Shown: positions 8,359 through 18,446 of the stretch, in pieces
How positions within the stretch are numbered: the first letter of the stretch is position 1
Layout: every line of letters begins with the position of its first letter
Source of the DNA: Pseudoxanthomonas suwonensis
GTDB taxonomy: Bacteria > Pseudomonadota > Gammaproteobacteria > Xanthomonadales > Xanthomonadaceae
Reading direction: 5' to 3'
Length of the DNA: 44,155 bases
Assembly (NCBI RefSeq): GCF_010093235.1
Contig: NZ_PDWP01000028.1
Location: 1-44,155 of the forward strand
The notes under the pieces: model-generated
Seen by the model: only the letters and a program-made list of their open reading frames with translations
The model's database searches: none
What the model was told of the DNA's origin: nothing
Translations under genes and position numbers: made by a program

Positions 8359-10455
8359 ATGAGCACGCAACTTCCCCTGCTGATCGAACTGGGCACCGAA
8401 GAGCTGCCGGTCAAGGCGCTGCCGGGCCTGGCGCAGGCCTTCTTCGACGGCGTCGTGGCCGCGCTGCAGAAGCGCGGCGTGGCGGTCGACACCACCGGCG
8501 CGCGCCCGCTGTACACGCCGCGCCGCCTGGCGGTTCTGCTGCCGGGCGTGGCGGTCGAGCAGCCGGAGCAGCACTCGGAGGTGCTGGGTCCGTACGTGAA
8601 CATCGCGCTGGACGCCGAGGGCAAGCCGACCCGCGCCCTGGAAGGCTTCGCCGCCAAGGCCGGGGTCGAGTGGACCGCGCTGGAACGCACCAGCGACGCC
8701 AAGGGCGAGCGCTTCGTGCACCGTTCGGTGAAGCCGGGCGCGCGCACCGCCGAGCTGCTGCCGGAGGTCGTCAGCGAGGCCATCGCCGGCATGCCGGTGC
8801 CCAAGCCGATGCGCTGGGGCGGCCACGACTATGCCTTCGCCCGCCCGGTGCACTGGCTGGTGCTGCTGCTGGGCAACGAGGTGGTGCCGGCGCAGGTGCT
8901 GGGCGTGGCTTCCGGCCGCAGCAGCCGCGGCCACCGCTTCGAGCACGACCAGGCGGTCGAATTCGCCGCCCCGGGCGACTACATCGAGGCGCTGCGCGCG
9001 GCCAGGGTGCTGGTCGACCCGGCCGAGCGCCGCGCCCGCATCGTAAAGCAGGCCGAACAGGCCGCGGCCAGGGCCGGCGGCAGCGCGCGCATCACCGAGG
9101 ACAACCTCGAGCAGGTGGTGTGCCTGACCGAGTGGCCGGCGGCGGTGCTGTGCAGCTTCGAGCGCGACTTCCTGGCCGTGCCGCAGGAAGCGCTGATCGA
9201 GACGATGGAGATCAACCAGAAGTTCTTCCCGGTGCTGGACGCGGCCGGCAAGCTCACCGAGTACTTCATCGGCACCGCGAACATCGAGTCGCGCGACGTG
9301 GCCGAGGTGAGCAAGGGCTACGAGCGCGTGATCCGCCCGCGCTTCGCCGATGCGCGCTTCTTCTTCGACGAGGACCTCAAGCAGGGCCTGGTGGCCATGG
9401 GCGAGGGCCTGAAGACCGTCACCTACCAGGCAAAGCTCGGCACCGTGGCCGACAAGGTCGCGCGCGTGGCCGCGCTGGCCGAGGCGATCGCGCCGCAGGT
9501 CGGCGCCGATCCGGCGCAGGCGCGCCGTGCCGCCGGACTGGCCAAGAACGACCTGCAGAGCCGCATGGTCAACGAGTTCCCGGAGCTCCAGGGCATCGCC
9601 GGCCGCCACTACGCGCTGGCCGCGGGCGAGCCGCAGGAAGTGGCGCTGGCGATCGACGAGGCCTACATGCCGCGCTTCTCCGGCGACCCGATCGCCAGCT
9701 CGCGCCTGGGCCAGGTGCTGGCGATCGCCGAACGCGCCGACACCCTGGCCGGCGGTTTCGCCGCGGGCCTGAAGCCGACCGGCAACAAGGACCCGTTCGC
9801 CCTGCGCCGCAATGCGCTGGGCCTGGCGCGCACCCTGATCGAGGGCGGTTTCGAGCTGTCGCTGCACGAACTTCTGGCCTCGGCTGCCGGCGCCATCGGC
9901 GCCCTGCCCGCCGGCAAGGATGGCGCGACCAGCTCGGCCGATCCGGCCGAGCTGTACGACTTCATCCTCGACCGCCTGCGCGGCTACTACGCCGACAAGG
10001 GCGTGCCGGCCGCGCATTTCAATGCGGTGGCCGAGCTCAAGCCGGCCTCGCTGGCCGACTTCGACACCCGCATCGCCGCGATCGGCACCTTCGCCGCGCT
10101 GCCGGAGGCCGACGCCCTGGCCGCGGCCAACAAACGCATCGGCAACATCCTGAAGAAGGCCGACATCGCCATCCCGGCGATGGAAGATCCGGCCCTGTTC
10201 GTCGAGGACGCCGAGCGCGCGCTCGGCGAGGCGGTCGAGGCGGCGCTGGGCGACACCGACGGCCCGCTGCAGCAGCACGACTACGTGCGCGTGCTCGAGC
10301 GCCTGGCCCGGGTGCGGCCGCAGGTGGACGCGTTCTTCGACCAGGTGATGGTCAACGCCGAGGATCCGGCCGTGCGCGCCAACCGCCTGGCCCTGCTCAA
10401 GCGCCTGGCCGACCGCTTCGGCGCGGTCGCCGCGATCGGCCAGCTGTCGGCCTGA
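8359..10455 (+). CDS. glyS: Glycyl-tRNA synthetase beta subunit
   Basis: Beta subunit of the tetrameric GlyRS, needed for tRNA binding and charging. It has 698 residues, a normal length. The start is the ATG opening [26 protein letters not shown], preceded by an AGGA-like site (8349-8353). The reading frame stays open further upstream, but that stretch is an alternate-frame shadow of glyQ. The conserved KPMRWG and EINQKFFPV segments, the HD-like helical middle and the C-terminal anticodon/DALR-like helical end are present. Two hairpins follow the stop. Confidence 0.96.
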   Translation: MSTQLPLLIELGTEELPVKALPGLAQAFFDGVVAALQKRGVAVDTTGARPLYTPRRLAVLLPGVAVEQPEQHSEVLGPYVNIALDAEGKPTRALEGFAAKAGVEWTALERTSDAKGERFVHRSVKPGARTAELLPEVVSEAIAGMPVPKPMRWGGHDYAFARPVHWLVLLLGNEVVPAQVLGVASGRSSRGHRFEHDQAVEFAAPGDYIEALRAARVLVDPAERRARIVKQAEQAAARAGGSARITEDNLEQVVCLTEWPAAVLCSFERDFLAVPQEALIETMEINQKFFPVLDAAGKLTEYFIGTANIESRDVAEVSKGYERVIRPRFADARFFFDEDLKQGLVAMGEGLKTVTYQAKLGTVADKVARVAALAEAIAPQVGADPAQARRAAGLAKNDLQSRMVNEFPELQGIAGRHYALAAGEPQEVALAIDEAYMPRFSGDPIASSRLGQVLAIAERADTLAGGFAAGLKPTGNKDPFALRRNALGLARTLIEGGFELSLHELLASAAGAIGALPAGKDGATSSADPAELYDFILDRLRGYYADKGVPAAHFNAVAELKPASLADFDTRIAAIGTFAALPEADALAAANKRIGNILKKADIAIPAMEDPALFVEDAERALGEAVEAALGDTDGPLQQHDYVRVLERLARVRPQVDAFFDQVMVNAEDPAVRANRLALLKRLADRFGAVAAIGQLSA

Positions 10456-10499
10456 TCCGGAAGGGGCGGCTGGCGGCTGTCCGCCGCCGCCGCATCTGC

Positions 10500-10524
10500 C
10501 GCAGGTCACGCCATGTGACCTGCG
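10500..10524. promoter_or_regulatory. Perfect 10-bp inverted repeat between glyS and tamA
   Basis: CGCAGGTCAC (10500-10509), loop GCCAT, GTGACCTGCG (10515-10524). It lies 44 bases after the glyS stop and 49 bases before the tamA start. It could be the first of two tandem terminator hairpins for glyQS, or an operator controlling tamAB. Confidence 0.5.
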
Positions 10525-10528
10525 ACAC

Positions 10529-10549
10529 GCGGCCCTTCAGGCCGCCTTT
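10529..10549 (+). terminator. Probable glyS terminator hairpin
   Basis: GCGGCC (10529-10534), loop CTTCA, GGCCGC (10540-10545), followed by CTTT. The stem is GC-rich but the T-run is short, so termination strength is uncertain. Confidence 0.45.
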
Positions 10550-10573
10550 GCATGATCCCGGTATCCTGCCCCG

Positions 10574-12361
10574 ATGCCGCCCCAACGTCGCATTCCATCC
10601 AGCCTGATCTGCCTGCTCCTGGCCCTGGCGCCATCGCTGGCGCTTGCGCGCGGCACGATCCAGAAGATCGAGATCAACGGCCTGGAATCGGAGCCCGAGG
10701 TCGAACAGAACGTGCGCCTGGCGCTCGGGCTCAACGACGCGATGGGCAAGGAACAGGGCGAATCGCGCCTGGAGCTGCTGCTGTTCAACGCCGAGCGCGA
10801 GGCCCGGCGCGCGCTGGAGCCCTTCGGCTACTACGCCCCGACGATCGTCGTGGACTCCACCCGCGACGAGGAGGACCGGATCACCGTCACCCTGCAGGTC
10901 GACAAGGGCGAGCCGGTCCGCGTGCGCGACTGGCGGGTGGAGATCGCCGGCCCCGGCGGCGAGGACAAGTACCTGCAGCAGGACCTCGAGCTTTTCCAGC
11001 CGCGCCAGGGCGAGCGCTTCGACCACGCGGTGTACGAGGAACACAAGGACGGGATCACCCGGCGCCTGGCCGAGCGCGGCTATTTCGACGCCGATTTCCT
11101 CTCGCGCGAGGTGAGGGTCAGCCGCGCCGAATCCGCGGCCGACATCGACCTGGTCTGGGACAGCGGCTTCCGCTACGACATGGGTCCGACCACGTTCGAC
11201 CAGCCCTATTTCCGCCCTGGCCTGCTGGAGAAGCTGGTGACCTGGGAGGAAGGCAGCTACTACCACGAGGGCAAGCTGGACCGCCTGCGCGAGTCGCTGG
11301 TGCGGCTGGACTATTTCAGCGCGATCGACATCCAGCCCAAGCCCGAGGAGGCGACCGAGGACCTGCGGGTGCCGGTGGACGTCAACCTGGTGATGGCCAA
11401 GCGCAACATCTACACCGCCGGCCTCTCCTACGGCACCGAGAGCGGCACCGGCGTGCGCCTGGGCGTGGAGCGGCGCTACGTCAACGACCGCGGCCACAAG
11501 CTCAACTGGGACCTGGACTGGGCGCAGAAGCGCAAGAGCTTCCTGACCCAGTACCGCATCCCCGCATTCGCGTGGCTGGACGGCTGGTACGGGTTCTCGG
11601 TGGGCTTCTACGACGAGCAGACCGACTACATCGACCTGCGCAACGTGAAGCTGGTGGCCAGCCGCAGCGGCGAGATCAGCGAGCGCTGGACCGCGGTGGC
11701 CTCGCTCAACGCGCTGCGCGAGCGCTGGAGCTACGACATGGACACGGCCACCGGCTCGCGCCTGTATACCTACTCCACCCTGCTCTATCCGGAGATAAGC
11801 GGCACCTACGCCGATGTGGACGACCGCCTGTTCCCGCGGCGCGGCATCAGCGGCACCATCGCCGTGCGCGGCGGCGTGGAGAACCTGGGTTCGGACACCA
11901 GCTTCGTGCAGGTACACGGCACCGGCACCTGGTACCGCCCGTTCGGCGTGGCCGACCGCCTGATCGTGCGTGGCGAGGCCGGCACCACCTGGACCGGCGA
12001 ACTGGTGGCGATGCCGCCAAGCCTGCGCTTCTTCGCCGGCGGCGACCGCAGCATCCGCGGCTATGCCTGGCGCGAGGTCGGCCCGCGCACGCCGCCCCCG
12101 GACAACTTCGCCCTCGGTGCACGACGGGTAGTCACCGCATCGGTGGAGTACGAGCACTACTTCAAGGGCGGCCCCTGGGGCGGCGCGGCCTTCGTCGACG
12201 CCGGCGACGCCTTCGACGACGACTTCAGCCCGCGGGTCGGCATCGGCATCGGCGCACGCTGGCGCTCGCCGGTGGGCCCGGTACGGATCGACATCGCCCA
12301 CGGCCTGGATGATCCCGACTCCAGCTTCCAGATCTACCTGAGCCTGGGGGCCAACCTGTGA
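10574..12361 (+). CDS. tamA: Outer-membrane autotransporter assembly factor TamA (Omp85 family)
   Basis: Outer-membrane barrel of the TAM complex, which helps insert autotransporters and other barrels and works with TamB in envelope lipid and protein homeostasis. The 595-residue protein has a signal peptide (1-25, ends ALA), three POTRA-type repeats to about residue 265 (beginning TIQKIEINGLESEPEVEQNVR), then a 16-strand Omp85 barrel. The barrel's loop-6 motif is visible as GGDRSIRGY (about 488-496), and the protein ends in a hydrophobic beta strand, SSFQIYLSLGANL. Its TGA overlaps the GTG start of tamB. Confidence 0.93.
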   Translation: MPPQRRIPSSLICLLLALAPSLALARGTIQKIEINGLESEPEVEQNVRLALGLNDAMGKEQGESRLELLLFNAEREARRALEPFGYYAPTIVVDSTRDEEDRITVTLQVDKGEPVRVRDWRVEIAGPGGEDKYLQQDLELFQPRQGERFDHAVYEEHKDGITRRLAERGYFDADFLSREVRVSRAESAADIDLVWDSGFRYDMGPTTFDQPYFRPGLLEKLVTWEEGSYYHEGKLDRLRESLVRLDYFSAIDIQPKPEEATEDLRVPVDVNLVMAKRNIYTAGLSYGTESGTGVRLGVERRYVNDRGHKLNWDLDWAQKRKSFLTQYRIPAFAWLDGWYGFSVGFYDEQTDYIDLRNVKLVASRSGEISERWTAVASLNALRERWSYDMDTATGSRLYTYSTLLYPEISGTYADVDDRLFPRRGISGTIAVRGGVENLGSDTSFVQVHGTGTWYRPFGVADRLIVRGEAGTTWTGELVAMPPSLRFFAGGDRSIRGYAWREVGPRTPPPDNFALGARRVVTASVEYEHYFKGGPWGGAAFVDAGDAFDDDFSPRVGIGIGARWRSPVGPVRIDIAHGLDDPDSSFQIYLSLGANL

Positions 12362-15300
12362 GCACGCCCACGGCCCCGACGCCAACCCCGCCGCGCCCGC
12401 GCTTCTACCGGCGCCGCCGTTTCTGGGCCTGGTCCGGCCTGGGCCTGCTTGCCCTGGTCGTGGCGGCGGTGGTGGCGGTGTACTGGCTGCTGCAGACCGT
12501 GGCCGGGCGCGACGTGCTGCTGGCGCAGATCGGGTCGCGCCTGCCGGTGGATTCCTCGCTGACCTGGGAGCGCGCCGAAGGCCCGCTGGCCGGTCCCCTG
12601 ACCCTGCACAACCTGGACTTCCGCTACCAGGACTACCGCTTCACGGCGCGCCGCGCGCACCTGGACCCGGACATCCGCCCGCTTCTGGGCAGGCGCCTGC
12701 TCCTGGACGCGTTCGTGCTGGAGGACGCGACCCTCAACCTGGCAAAGAGCGACGAGCCGTTCGAGCTGCCGAGCTGGCCCGGTTCATTGCCGGCGATCGA
12801 TATGCCGCTGGCGATCCAGGCTGACGCGATCATGGTCGACGGCCTGCGCGTCACCTCCGGCGGCGAGCCGGTGATCGGGATCCGCAAGCTGCGCGGCGGC
12901 ATCGACATCGCCAACGGCCGCCTGCATGCCGAGCACCTGCAGGTCGACAGCGACCTCGGCCTGTTCTCGGTGCACGGCGACTACGTGCCGGTGGAGGACT
13001 ACCGCAGCGACCTGCTGGCCACCGCGGTCTTCCCGGCGGCCAACGGCGGGGTGCCGGCACGCCTGGGACTGGTTGCCCGCGGCGACCTGTCGCGCATGGA
13101 AGTCGGCATCGGCGGCCGTGCGCCGCAGCCGCTGCGCGCCACGCTCAGCCTCGGCGGCAACGAGGAAGCACCGCGCTGGCAGTTGCGCGCGCGCAGCGAG
13201 GGCCTGGATCCCGGCCTGTTCACCGGCGCCGAACCGATGGACGAACCGGTGTCCTTCGAACTGCAGGCCAGCGGCGTGGGCGGCAGGGCCGACATCGCCG
13301 GCAATGCGCGCGTCGCCGGACAGGACATCGTGGTCGCGCCCTCGCACGTGCGCCTGGAGGACCAGGTACTGGACGTCCAGCCGCTGGTGCTGGAACTGTA
13401 CGAAGGCCAGGTGCGGCTGCGCGGACGCGCCGACTTCACCGATCCGGACGAAGGCCGCTTCCGCTTCGCACTCAACGCCGAGGGCATCCGCCTGCAGCCG
13501 ACCGAAGCGGACGCGCCGGCGGTCGGCATCGACGCCAGGCTTGGCCTGGCCGGCACGACCTCGCTGTGGGCCGTCTATGGCGACGCCAGCCTGGAGCGCG
13601 GCGCCGACAACGCCAGCCTGCAGCTGGACGTGCGCGGCAACCAGTCCGGCGCGCGCATCCACGCGCTGCACGCGCGCATGCCGACCGGCACCCTGGACGG
13701 CGAGGGCGAGGCCAGCTGGGACCCACGCCTGGCCTGGGACGTGACCCTGCGCCTGGACGGTTTCGATCCGGGCTATTTCATCCCGGACTGGAAGGGCAAT
13801 GTCAGCGGCCGCATCGCCAGCCAGGGCCGCGAGCGTGCAGCGGCCGCCGGCCAGGCCAGCGAAGGCTTCGACGCCGAGTTCGTACTGGAGGACCTGGGCG
13901 GGCGCCTGCGCGACCGCCCCCTGCAGGGACGCGGCCGCTTCGAGCTGCGGGGCGATGCCGGCAGCGGCGCGCTGGAACTGGCGCTGGGCGGCAGCCGGGT
14001 GCAGGCCAGTGGCCAGGTCGGCGACCGCATCGACGTCCAGGCGCAGCTGCAGCCACTGCGCCTGGACGACCTGCTGCCCGGCAGCGCCGGCACCGTGCAG
14101 GGCACCCTGCGCCTGAGCGGACCGCGCGCCACGCCCGACCTGGAGGCGGACGTGGAAGGCAGCGGCCTGCAGTGGGACGAATGGCGCGCCGGCTCGCTGG
14201 CCCTGCGTGGCCGCCTGCCCTGGCGTGGCCAGGATGGCGACCTGCGCCTGCAGGCGCGCGAACTCGAGGTCGGCGTCGCCATCCAGCGCGCGGACGTGCA
14301 CGCGCGCGGCGCGGTGTCCGACCTGCAGCTGGACGCCGAGGTAGACAGCCCGGAGGCCGCCAGCATCGCCCTCTCCGGCCGCCTGCGCGAGCGCAGCAAC
14401 GGCTGGCAGGGCGTGCTCGAGCAACTGCGCCTGACGCCAGTGCGCGGCAGCGCCTGGGCATTGCAGTCGCCTGCGGCGTTCAGCCAGGCCGGCGAGCGCA
14501 TCCAGCTGGAAACGGCCTGCCTGGCCACCACCGGGCCCGATGGCGAAGGCGCGCTGTGCGCGCAGGCCGACTGGCCGCGCCGCGGCGTGGTGATCGAGAG
14601 CGAGCGCCTGCCGCTGACCCTGGTGCATCCATGGTTGCCGAAGAACGAGGGCCGCTCCCTGGTGCTGCGCGGCGACATGTCGCTGAAGGCTGACATCCGC
14701 CCGCAGGGCGGGCGCTGGACCGGCGGCATCCACCTGGCCTCGCGCGAGGGCGGCCTGCGCCTGGGCGACCGCACCCGCCGCGAGCTCGTCCGCTACGACC
14801 AGTTCAGCCTCGACGTGGAGTTCGACCCGCGCCGCATCAGCGGCCGCCTCGGCAGCGGCTTCGCCGGCGACGGCTACATCGACGCGCGCGTGGCCACCGG
14901 CTGGGATCCCGGCTCGCCGCTCAACGGCGAGATCTACACCTACATGTCGCGCCTGTTCTGGCTGGAGCTGTTCTCGCCGGACCTGGTGCGCCCGCGCGGC
15001 GTGCTGCGCGGACACGTCAGCCTGCGCGGCACCCGCGCGGCGCCTGCGCTGGGCGGCCAGCTGCTGCTGGAGGACTTCCAGGGCGAACTGCCGGCGCTGG
15101 GCCTGGTGCTGAGCGAAGGCCGCGGCAGCCTCGATGCGCAGCCGGACGGCTCGGCCCGGATCGACGCCTCGATGCGTTCCGGCGAGGGCACGCTGCGGGT
15201 GGACGGCGGCCTGTCCTGGTACGGCCAGGCTACCCCGCTGCAGCTGGCCATCCGCGGCAACAACGTGCTGATCGCCGACACCCCGATGCTGCATGCCGTG

Positions 15301-16170
15301 GCCAACCCCGACCTGCGCTTCAGCATGGAGGGCAAGACCATGGTCCTGGCCGGCGAGGTCAACGTGCCCAGTGCGCGCATCGACCTCGAACGCTTCGAGC
15401 AGGGCGCCGAGGTTTCCGAGGACGTGGTGGTGCTCGACCCGGTGGATCCGGAAGAAGCCCCCGACGCGCCGCTGGACCTGGACCTGGCCCTGGTGCTGGG
15501 CAACCAGGTCACCCTCAGCGGCTATGGCCTGGACGGCACCCTTGAAGGCCGCCTGCAGGTCCGCGCCCGCCCCGGCCGCGAGATGACCGCCACCGGCGCG
15601 CTGGACGTGGCCGGCAAGTACGAGGCCTACGGCCAGCAGCTGCAGATCACCCGCGGGCAGATGACCTGGAGCAACAACCGGGTCAGCGATCCCCGGGTGA
15701 ACCTGCGCGCCGAGCGCCGCGTGGGCGACGTCACCGCCGGCATCGACGTCACCGGCAACGCCACCACGCCGCGGGTGGAAGTGTGGTCCAACCCGACCAT
15801 GCCGCAGTCCGAGGCGCTGGCCTACCTGATGCTGGGCCGCAGCCTGGAAGGCGCCACCCGCGACCAGGCCAACCAGGTGACCGCGGCCTCGGCGGCGATG
15901 TCCGCCGGCACCGGCCTGCTGGCCGCGCAGCTGGGTTCGCGCCTGGGCTTCGACGACGCCGGCGTGACCCAGTCGCGCGCGCTCGGCGGCTCGGTGGTGG
16001 GCGTGGGCAAGTACCTGTCGCCGAAGCTGTACGTGGGCTACGGCGTGTCGCTGGTCGGCAGCGGCCAGGTGCTGGTCCTCAAGTACCTGCTTCGGCGCGG
16101 CTTCGACCTGGAGATCGAATCGAGCACGGTGGAGACCCGCGGCTCGGTGAACTGGCGGCACGAACGCTGA
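12358..16170 (+). CDS. tamB: Translocation and assembly module protein TamB (AsmA-like, DUF490)
   Basis: A 1270-residue inner-membrane-anchored protein that spans the periplasm to TamA. It has a single N-terminal signal-anchor (about 25-47) after a basic Pro/Thr-rich cytoplasmic stub, then a very long beta-rich region typical of the bridge-like AsmA/Vps13-type groove. The C-terminal DUF490 domain is recognisable by the segments LNLRAERRVGDVTAGIDV and SEALAYLMLGRSLEGAT. It closes with a barrel-like strand ending in NWRHER. The start is GTG, overlapping the tamA stop, so the pair is translationally coupled. Confidence 0.94.
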   Translation: MSTPTAPTPTPPRPRFYRRRRFWAWSGLGLLALVVAAVVAVYWLLQTVAGRDVLLAQIGSRLPVDSSLTWERAEGPLAGPLTLHNLDFRYQDYRFTARRAHLDPDIRPLLGRRLLLDAFVLEDATLNLAKSDEPFELPSWPGSLPAIDMPLAIQADAIMVDGLRVTSGGEPVIGIRKLRGGIDIANGRLHAEHLQVDSDLGLFSVHGDYVPVEDYRSDLLATAVFPAANGGVPARLGLVARGDLSRMEVGIGGRAPQPLRATLSLGGNEEAPRWQLRARSEGLDPGLFTGAEPMDEPVSFELQASGVGGRADIAGNARVAGQDIVVAPSHVRLEDQVLDVQPLVLELYEGQVRLRGRADFTDPDEGRFRFALNAEGIRLQPTEADAPAVGIDARLGLAGTTSLWAVYGDASLERGADNASLQLDVRGNQSGARIHALHARMPTGTLDGEGEASWDPRLAWDVTLRLDGFDPGYFIPDWKGNVSGRIASQGRERAAAAGQASEGFDAEFVLEDLGGRLRDRPLQGRGRFELRGDAGSGALELALGGSRVQASGQVGDRIDVQAQLQPLRLDDLLPGSAGTVQGTLRLSGPRATPDLEADVEGSGLQWDEWRAGSLALRGRLPWRGQDGDLRLQARELEVGVAIQRADVHARGAVSDLQLDAEVDSPEAASIALSGRLRERSNGWQGVLEQLRLTPVRGSAWALQSPAAFSQAGERIQLETACLATTGPDGEGALCAQADWPRRGVVIESERLPLTLVHPWLPKNEGRSLVLRGDMSLKADIRPQGGRWTGGIHLASREGGLRLGDRTRRELVRYDQFSLDVEFDPRRISGRLGSGFAGDGYIDARVATGWDPGSPLNGEIYTYMSRLFWLELFSPDLVRPRGVLRGHVSLRGTRAAPALGGQLLLEDFQGELPALGLVLSEGRGSLDAQPDGSARIDASMRSGEGTLRVDGGLSWYGQATPLQLAIRGNNVLIADTPMLHAVANPDLRFSMEGKTMVLAGEVNVPSARIDLERFEQGAEVSEDVVVLDPVDPEEAPDAPLDLDLALVLGNQVTLSGYGLDGTLEGRLQVRARPGREMTATGALDVAGKYEAYGQQLQITRGQMTWSNNRVSDPRVNLRAERRVGDVTAGIDVTGNATTPRVEVWSNPTMPQSEALAYLMLGRSLEGATRDQANQVTAASAAMSAGTGLLAAQLGSRLGFDDAGVTQSRALGGSVVGVGKYLSPKLYVGYGVSLVGSGQVLVLKYLLRRGFDLEIESSTVETRGSVNWRHER

Positions 16171-16191
16171 TCCGTGACCTGCGGCGGTTGT

Positions 16192-16208
16192 CGCGCCCGG
16201 CGGGCGCG
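16192..16208. other. GC hairpin between tamB and the S46 peptidase
   Basis: CGCGCCC (16192-16198), loop GGC, GGGCGCG (16202-16208), 22 bases after the tamB stop. There is no T-run. It is a candidate attenuating hairpin between the two genes. Confidence 0.35.
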
Positions 16209-16246
16209 GCTACCGTCGCCGGATCGTTTCCCAGCTGGATCCCGTG

Positions 16247-18397
16247 ATGCCCAAAGCAAAGTCCGCCGCGCTCGCCGCCGGCCTGGCGATGGCCTGCCTT
16301 TCCGCCCTCCCCGCCCCGGCACGCGCCGACGAAGGCATGTGGATGCCCTCGCAGCTGCCGCAGCTGGCGGAAGCCCTGCGCCAGGCCGGTTACGCCGGCG
16401 ATCCGGCGGGCCTGGCCGACCTCACAGCCGCGCCGCTCAACGCGGTGGTGCGCGCCGGTGGCGGTACCGGCGCCTTCGTATCGGCCGATGGCCTGGTGCT
16501 GACCAACCACCACGTCGCCTTCGGCGTGATCCAGTACAACTCCACGCCCGAGCGCAACCTGATCGACGCCGGCTACGTCGCAGCCGACCGCGGCGCCGAG
16601 CTGCCGGCCAATCCGGACTTCCGCGTGCTGGTGACGGTCGGCTTCGACAAGGTCACCGACCAGGTCCTGGCCGGCACCCGCGGCCGTCGCGGACGCGCCT
16701 ACCAGGAAGCGGTCGAGGCGGCGGGCAAGCACATCGTCGCCGAATGCGAGCGCGAGCCGGGCATCCGCTGCAGCATCGCCAGCATGTACGCCGGCAGCGA
16801 CTTCTACCGCATCCGCCAGCTGGAACTGCGCGACCTGCGCCTGGTGTACGCGCCGCCGCGCAGCATCGGCAACTACGGCGACGAGATCGACAACTTCATG
16901 TGGCCGCGCCACACGGGCGACTTCACCATCCTGCGCGCCTACGTCGGCAAGGACGGCAAGCCGGCTGCGTACTCGCCGGACAACGTGCCCTACAACCCGC
17001 CCTCGCACCTGCAGGTATCGGCCACCGGGCCGAAGGCCGGCGACTTCGCCATGCTCGCCGGCTACCCGGGCGTGACCTACCGCCACCGCACCGCGGCCGA
17101 GTTCGCCCGCCAGGTGGAATGGACCCTGCCCGCGCGCGTGGAGGTGTTCGACGCGCTGATCGGGGTGATCGAGCAGGCCGGCCGCGGGGATGCCAGCGCA
17201 CGCACGCTGTACGCATCGCAGCTGCAGTCGCTGAAGAACAAGCGCAAGCGTGCCGCCGGCGAACTGGAGGGCCTGCGCCGCAGCGATGCGGTGCGCCAGC
17301 GCGCCGCGGACGAGGAAGCGATGCTCGCGTCCGCCCCGCGTGCCGATACCCGCGACATCGCGGCCCTGGCCGAGGTGCTGGAGCGCGACGCCGCGGTGCG
17401 CGAGCGCGAGCTGCTGCTGGCGCTGGCGACCTCGCAGACCCAGCTGCTGCGCTCGGCCCTGGTGCTGGAGCGCCTGCGCATCGAGTCGAAGAAGCCCGAT
17501 GCGGCACGCGAGTCCGGCTACCAGGCCCGCGACCTGGCGCTGATCGAAGGCCAGCTGCGACAGGTGCAGCGCCGCTACCACCCGGAGGTGGAGAAGGCCC
17601 TGCTGCGCGAGCTGCTCGGCCGCTACCAGCAGCTGCCCGACGCCCAGCGCGTGCCGGAGTTCGACGCCGCCTTCGGCCACACGCCGGAGGCGCTGGCGCA
17701 GGCGCTGGATGCGCTCTACGCCGGCACCGGCCTGGGCGAGGAGCAGGCCCGCCTGGCCGCGTTCGCCGCCGCGCGCGAAGGCAAGGCGCTGCCGGCCGAT
17801 CCGCTGTTGGCACTGGCCGCGCGCCTGGTGCCGGCGCAGCTGCGCCTGGAGGAAGCGCGCAAGGCCAGCGAAGGCGAACAGCTGCGCCTGCGCCCGGCCT
17901 CCATGCGCGCCCTCGCCGCCTGGCGCAAGGCGCAGGGCCGCGCCCTGTATCCGGACGCCAACGGCACCCTGCGCGTCAGCTACGGCCGGCTCGAGCCGCT
18001 GCAACCGCGCGACGCGGTGAGCTACGCCCCGGTCACCACCGTGGCCGGCATCGTCGAGAAGCACACCGGCCGGGCGCCGTTCGACGCGCCGCAACCGCTG
18101 CTGGACGCGATCGCCGCCGGCGACTTCGGCCACACCGCCGATCCGGAGCTGGGCACGCAGACGGTGGATTTCCTCACCAACCTCGACACCACCGGCGGCA
18201 ACTCCGGCTCGCCGGTGCTCAACGCCCGCGGCGAGCTGATCGGCCTGAACTTCGACAGCAACTGGGAAGCGGTCAGTGCCAGCTGGTGGTTCGACCCGCG
18301 CTACAAGCGCGCGGTGCACGTGGACATGCGCTACATGCGCTGGCTGATGGAGAAGGTCTATCCTGCGCCGCACGTGCTGCAGGAAATGGGGCTGTAA
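16247..18397 (+). CDS. Family S46 dipeptidyl-peptidase, DPP11-type specificity residue
   Basis: Exported serine exopeptidase that removes N-terminal dipeptides in the periplasm. It has 716 residues, with a signal peptide cut after ARA (about residue 27). The double-psi chymotrypsin-like triad is complete: His in TNHHV (88-89), Asp225 in WPRHTGD and Ser653 in TGGNSGSPV. An inserted helical domain lies at about 280-570. In this family the residue 18 after the Ser sets S1 preference: Gly gives DPP7 (hydrophobic P1), Arg or Ser gives DPP11 (Asp/Glu P1). Here it is Ser671, in NFDSNWEAV, so I predict DPP11-type cleavage after acidic P1 residues. I start at the ATG directly after a GTG that could add one residue. 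Confidence 0.9.
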   Translation: MPKAKSAALAAGLAMACLSALPAPARADEGMWMPSQLPQLAEALRQAGYAGDPAGLADLTAAPLNAVVRAGGGTGAFVSADGLVLTNHHVAFGVIQYNSTPERNLIDAGYVAADRGAELPANPDFRVLVTVGFDKVTDQVLAGTRGRRGRAYQEAVEAAGKHIVAECEREPGIRCSIASMYAGSDFYRIRQLELRDLRLVYAPPRSIGNYGDEIDNFMWPRHTGDFTILRAYVGKDGKPAAYSPDNVPYNPPSHLQVSATGPKAGDFAMLAGYPGVTYRHRTAAEFARQVEWTLPARVEVFDALIGVIEQAGRGDASARTLYASQLQSLKNKRKRAAGELEGLRRSDAVRQRAADEEAMLASAPRADTRDIAALAEVLERDAAVRERELLLALATSQTQLLRSALVLERLRIESKKPDAARESGYQARDLALIEGQLRQVQRRYHPEVEKALLRELLGRYQQLPDAQRVPEFDAAFGHTPEALAQALDALYAGTGLGEEQARLAAFAAAREGKALPADPLLALAARLVPAQLRLEEARKASEGEQLRLRPASMRALAAWRKAQGRALYPDANGTLRVSYGRLEPLQPRDAVSYAPVTTVAGIVEKHTGRAPFDAPQPLLDAIAAGDFGHTADPELGTQTVDFLTNLDTTGGNSGSPVLNARGELIGLNFDSNWEAVSASWWFDPRYKRAVHVDMRYMRWLMEKVYPAPHVLQEMGL

Positions 18398-18410
18398 GCC
18401 CAGCCACCTC

Positions 18411-18438
18411 CCTGTCGGCGCGTCCACGTGCCGACAGG
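18411..18438 (+). promoter_or_regulatory. 9-bp hairpin touching the Shine-Dalgarno of the next gene
   Basis: CCTGTCGGC (18411-18419), loop of 10, GCCGACAGG (18430-18438). The 3' arm ends inside the AGGAAGG ribosome-binding site (18436-18442) of the gene starting at 18447, so folding would partly mask it. It also lies 14 bases after the peptidase stop and could act as a weak terminator. Confidence 0.45.
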
Positions 18439-18446
18439 AAGGCCGC

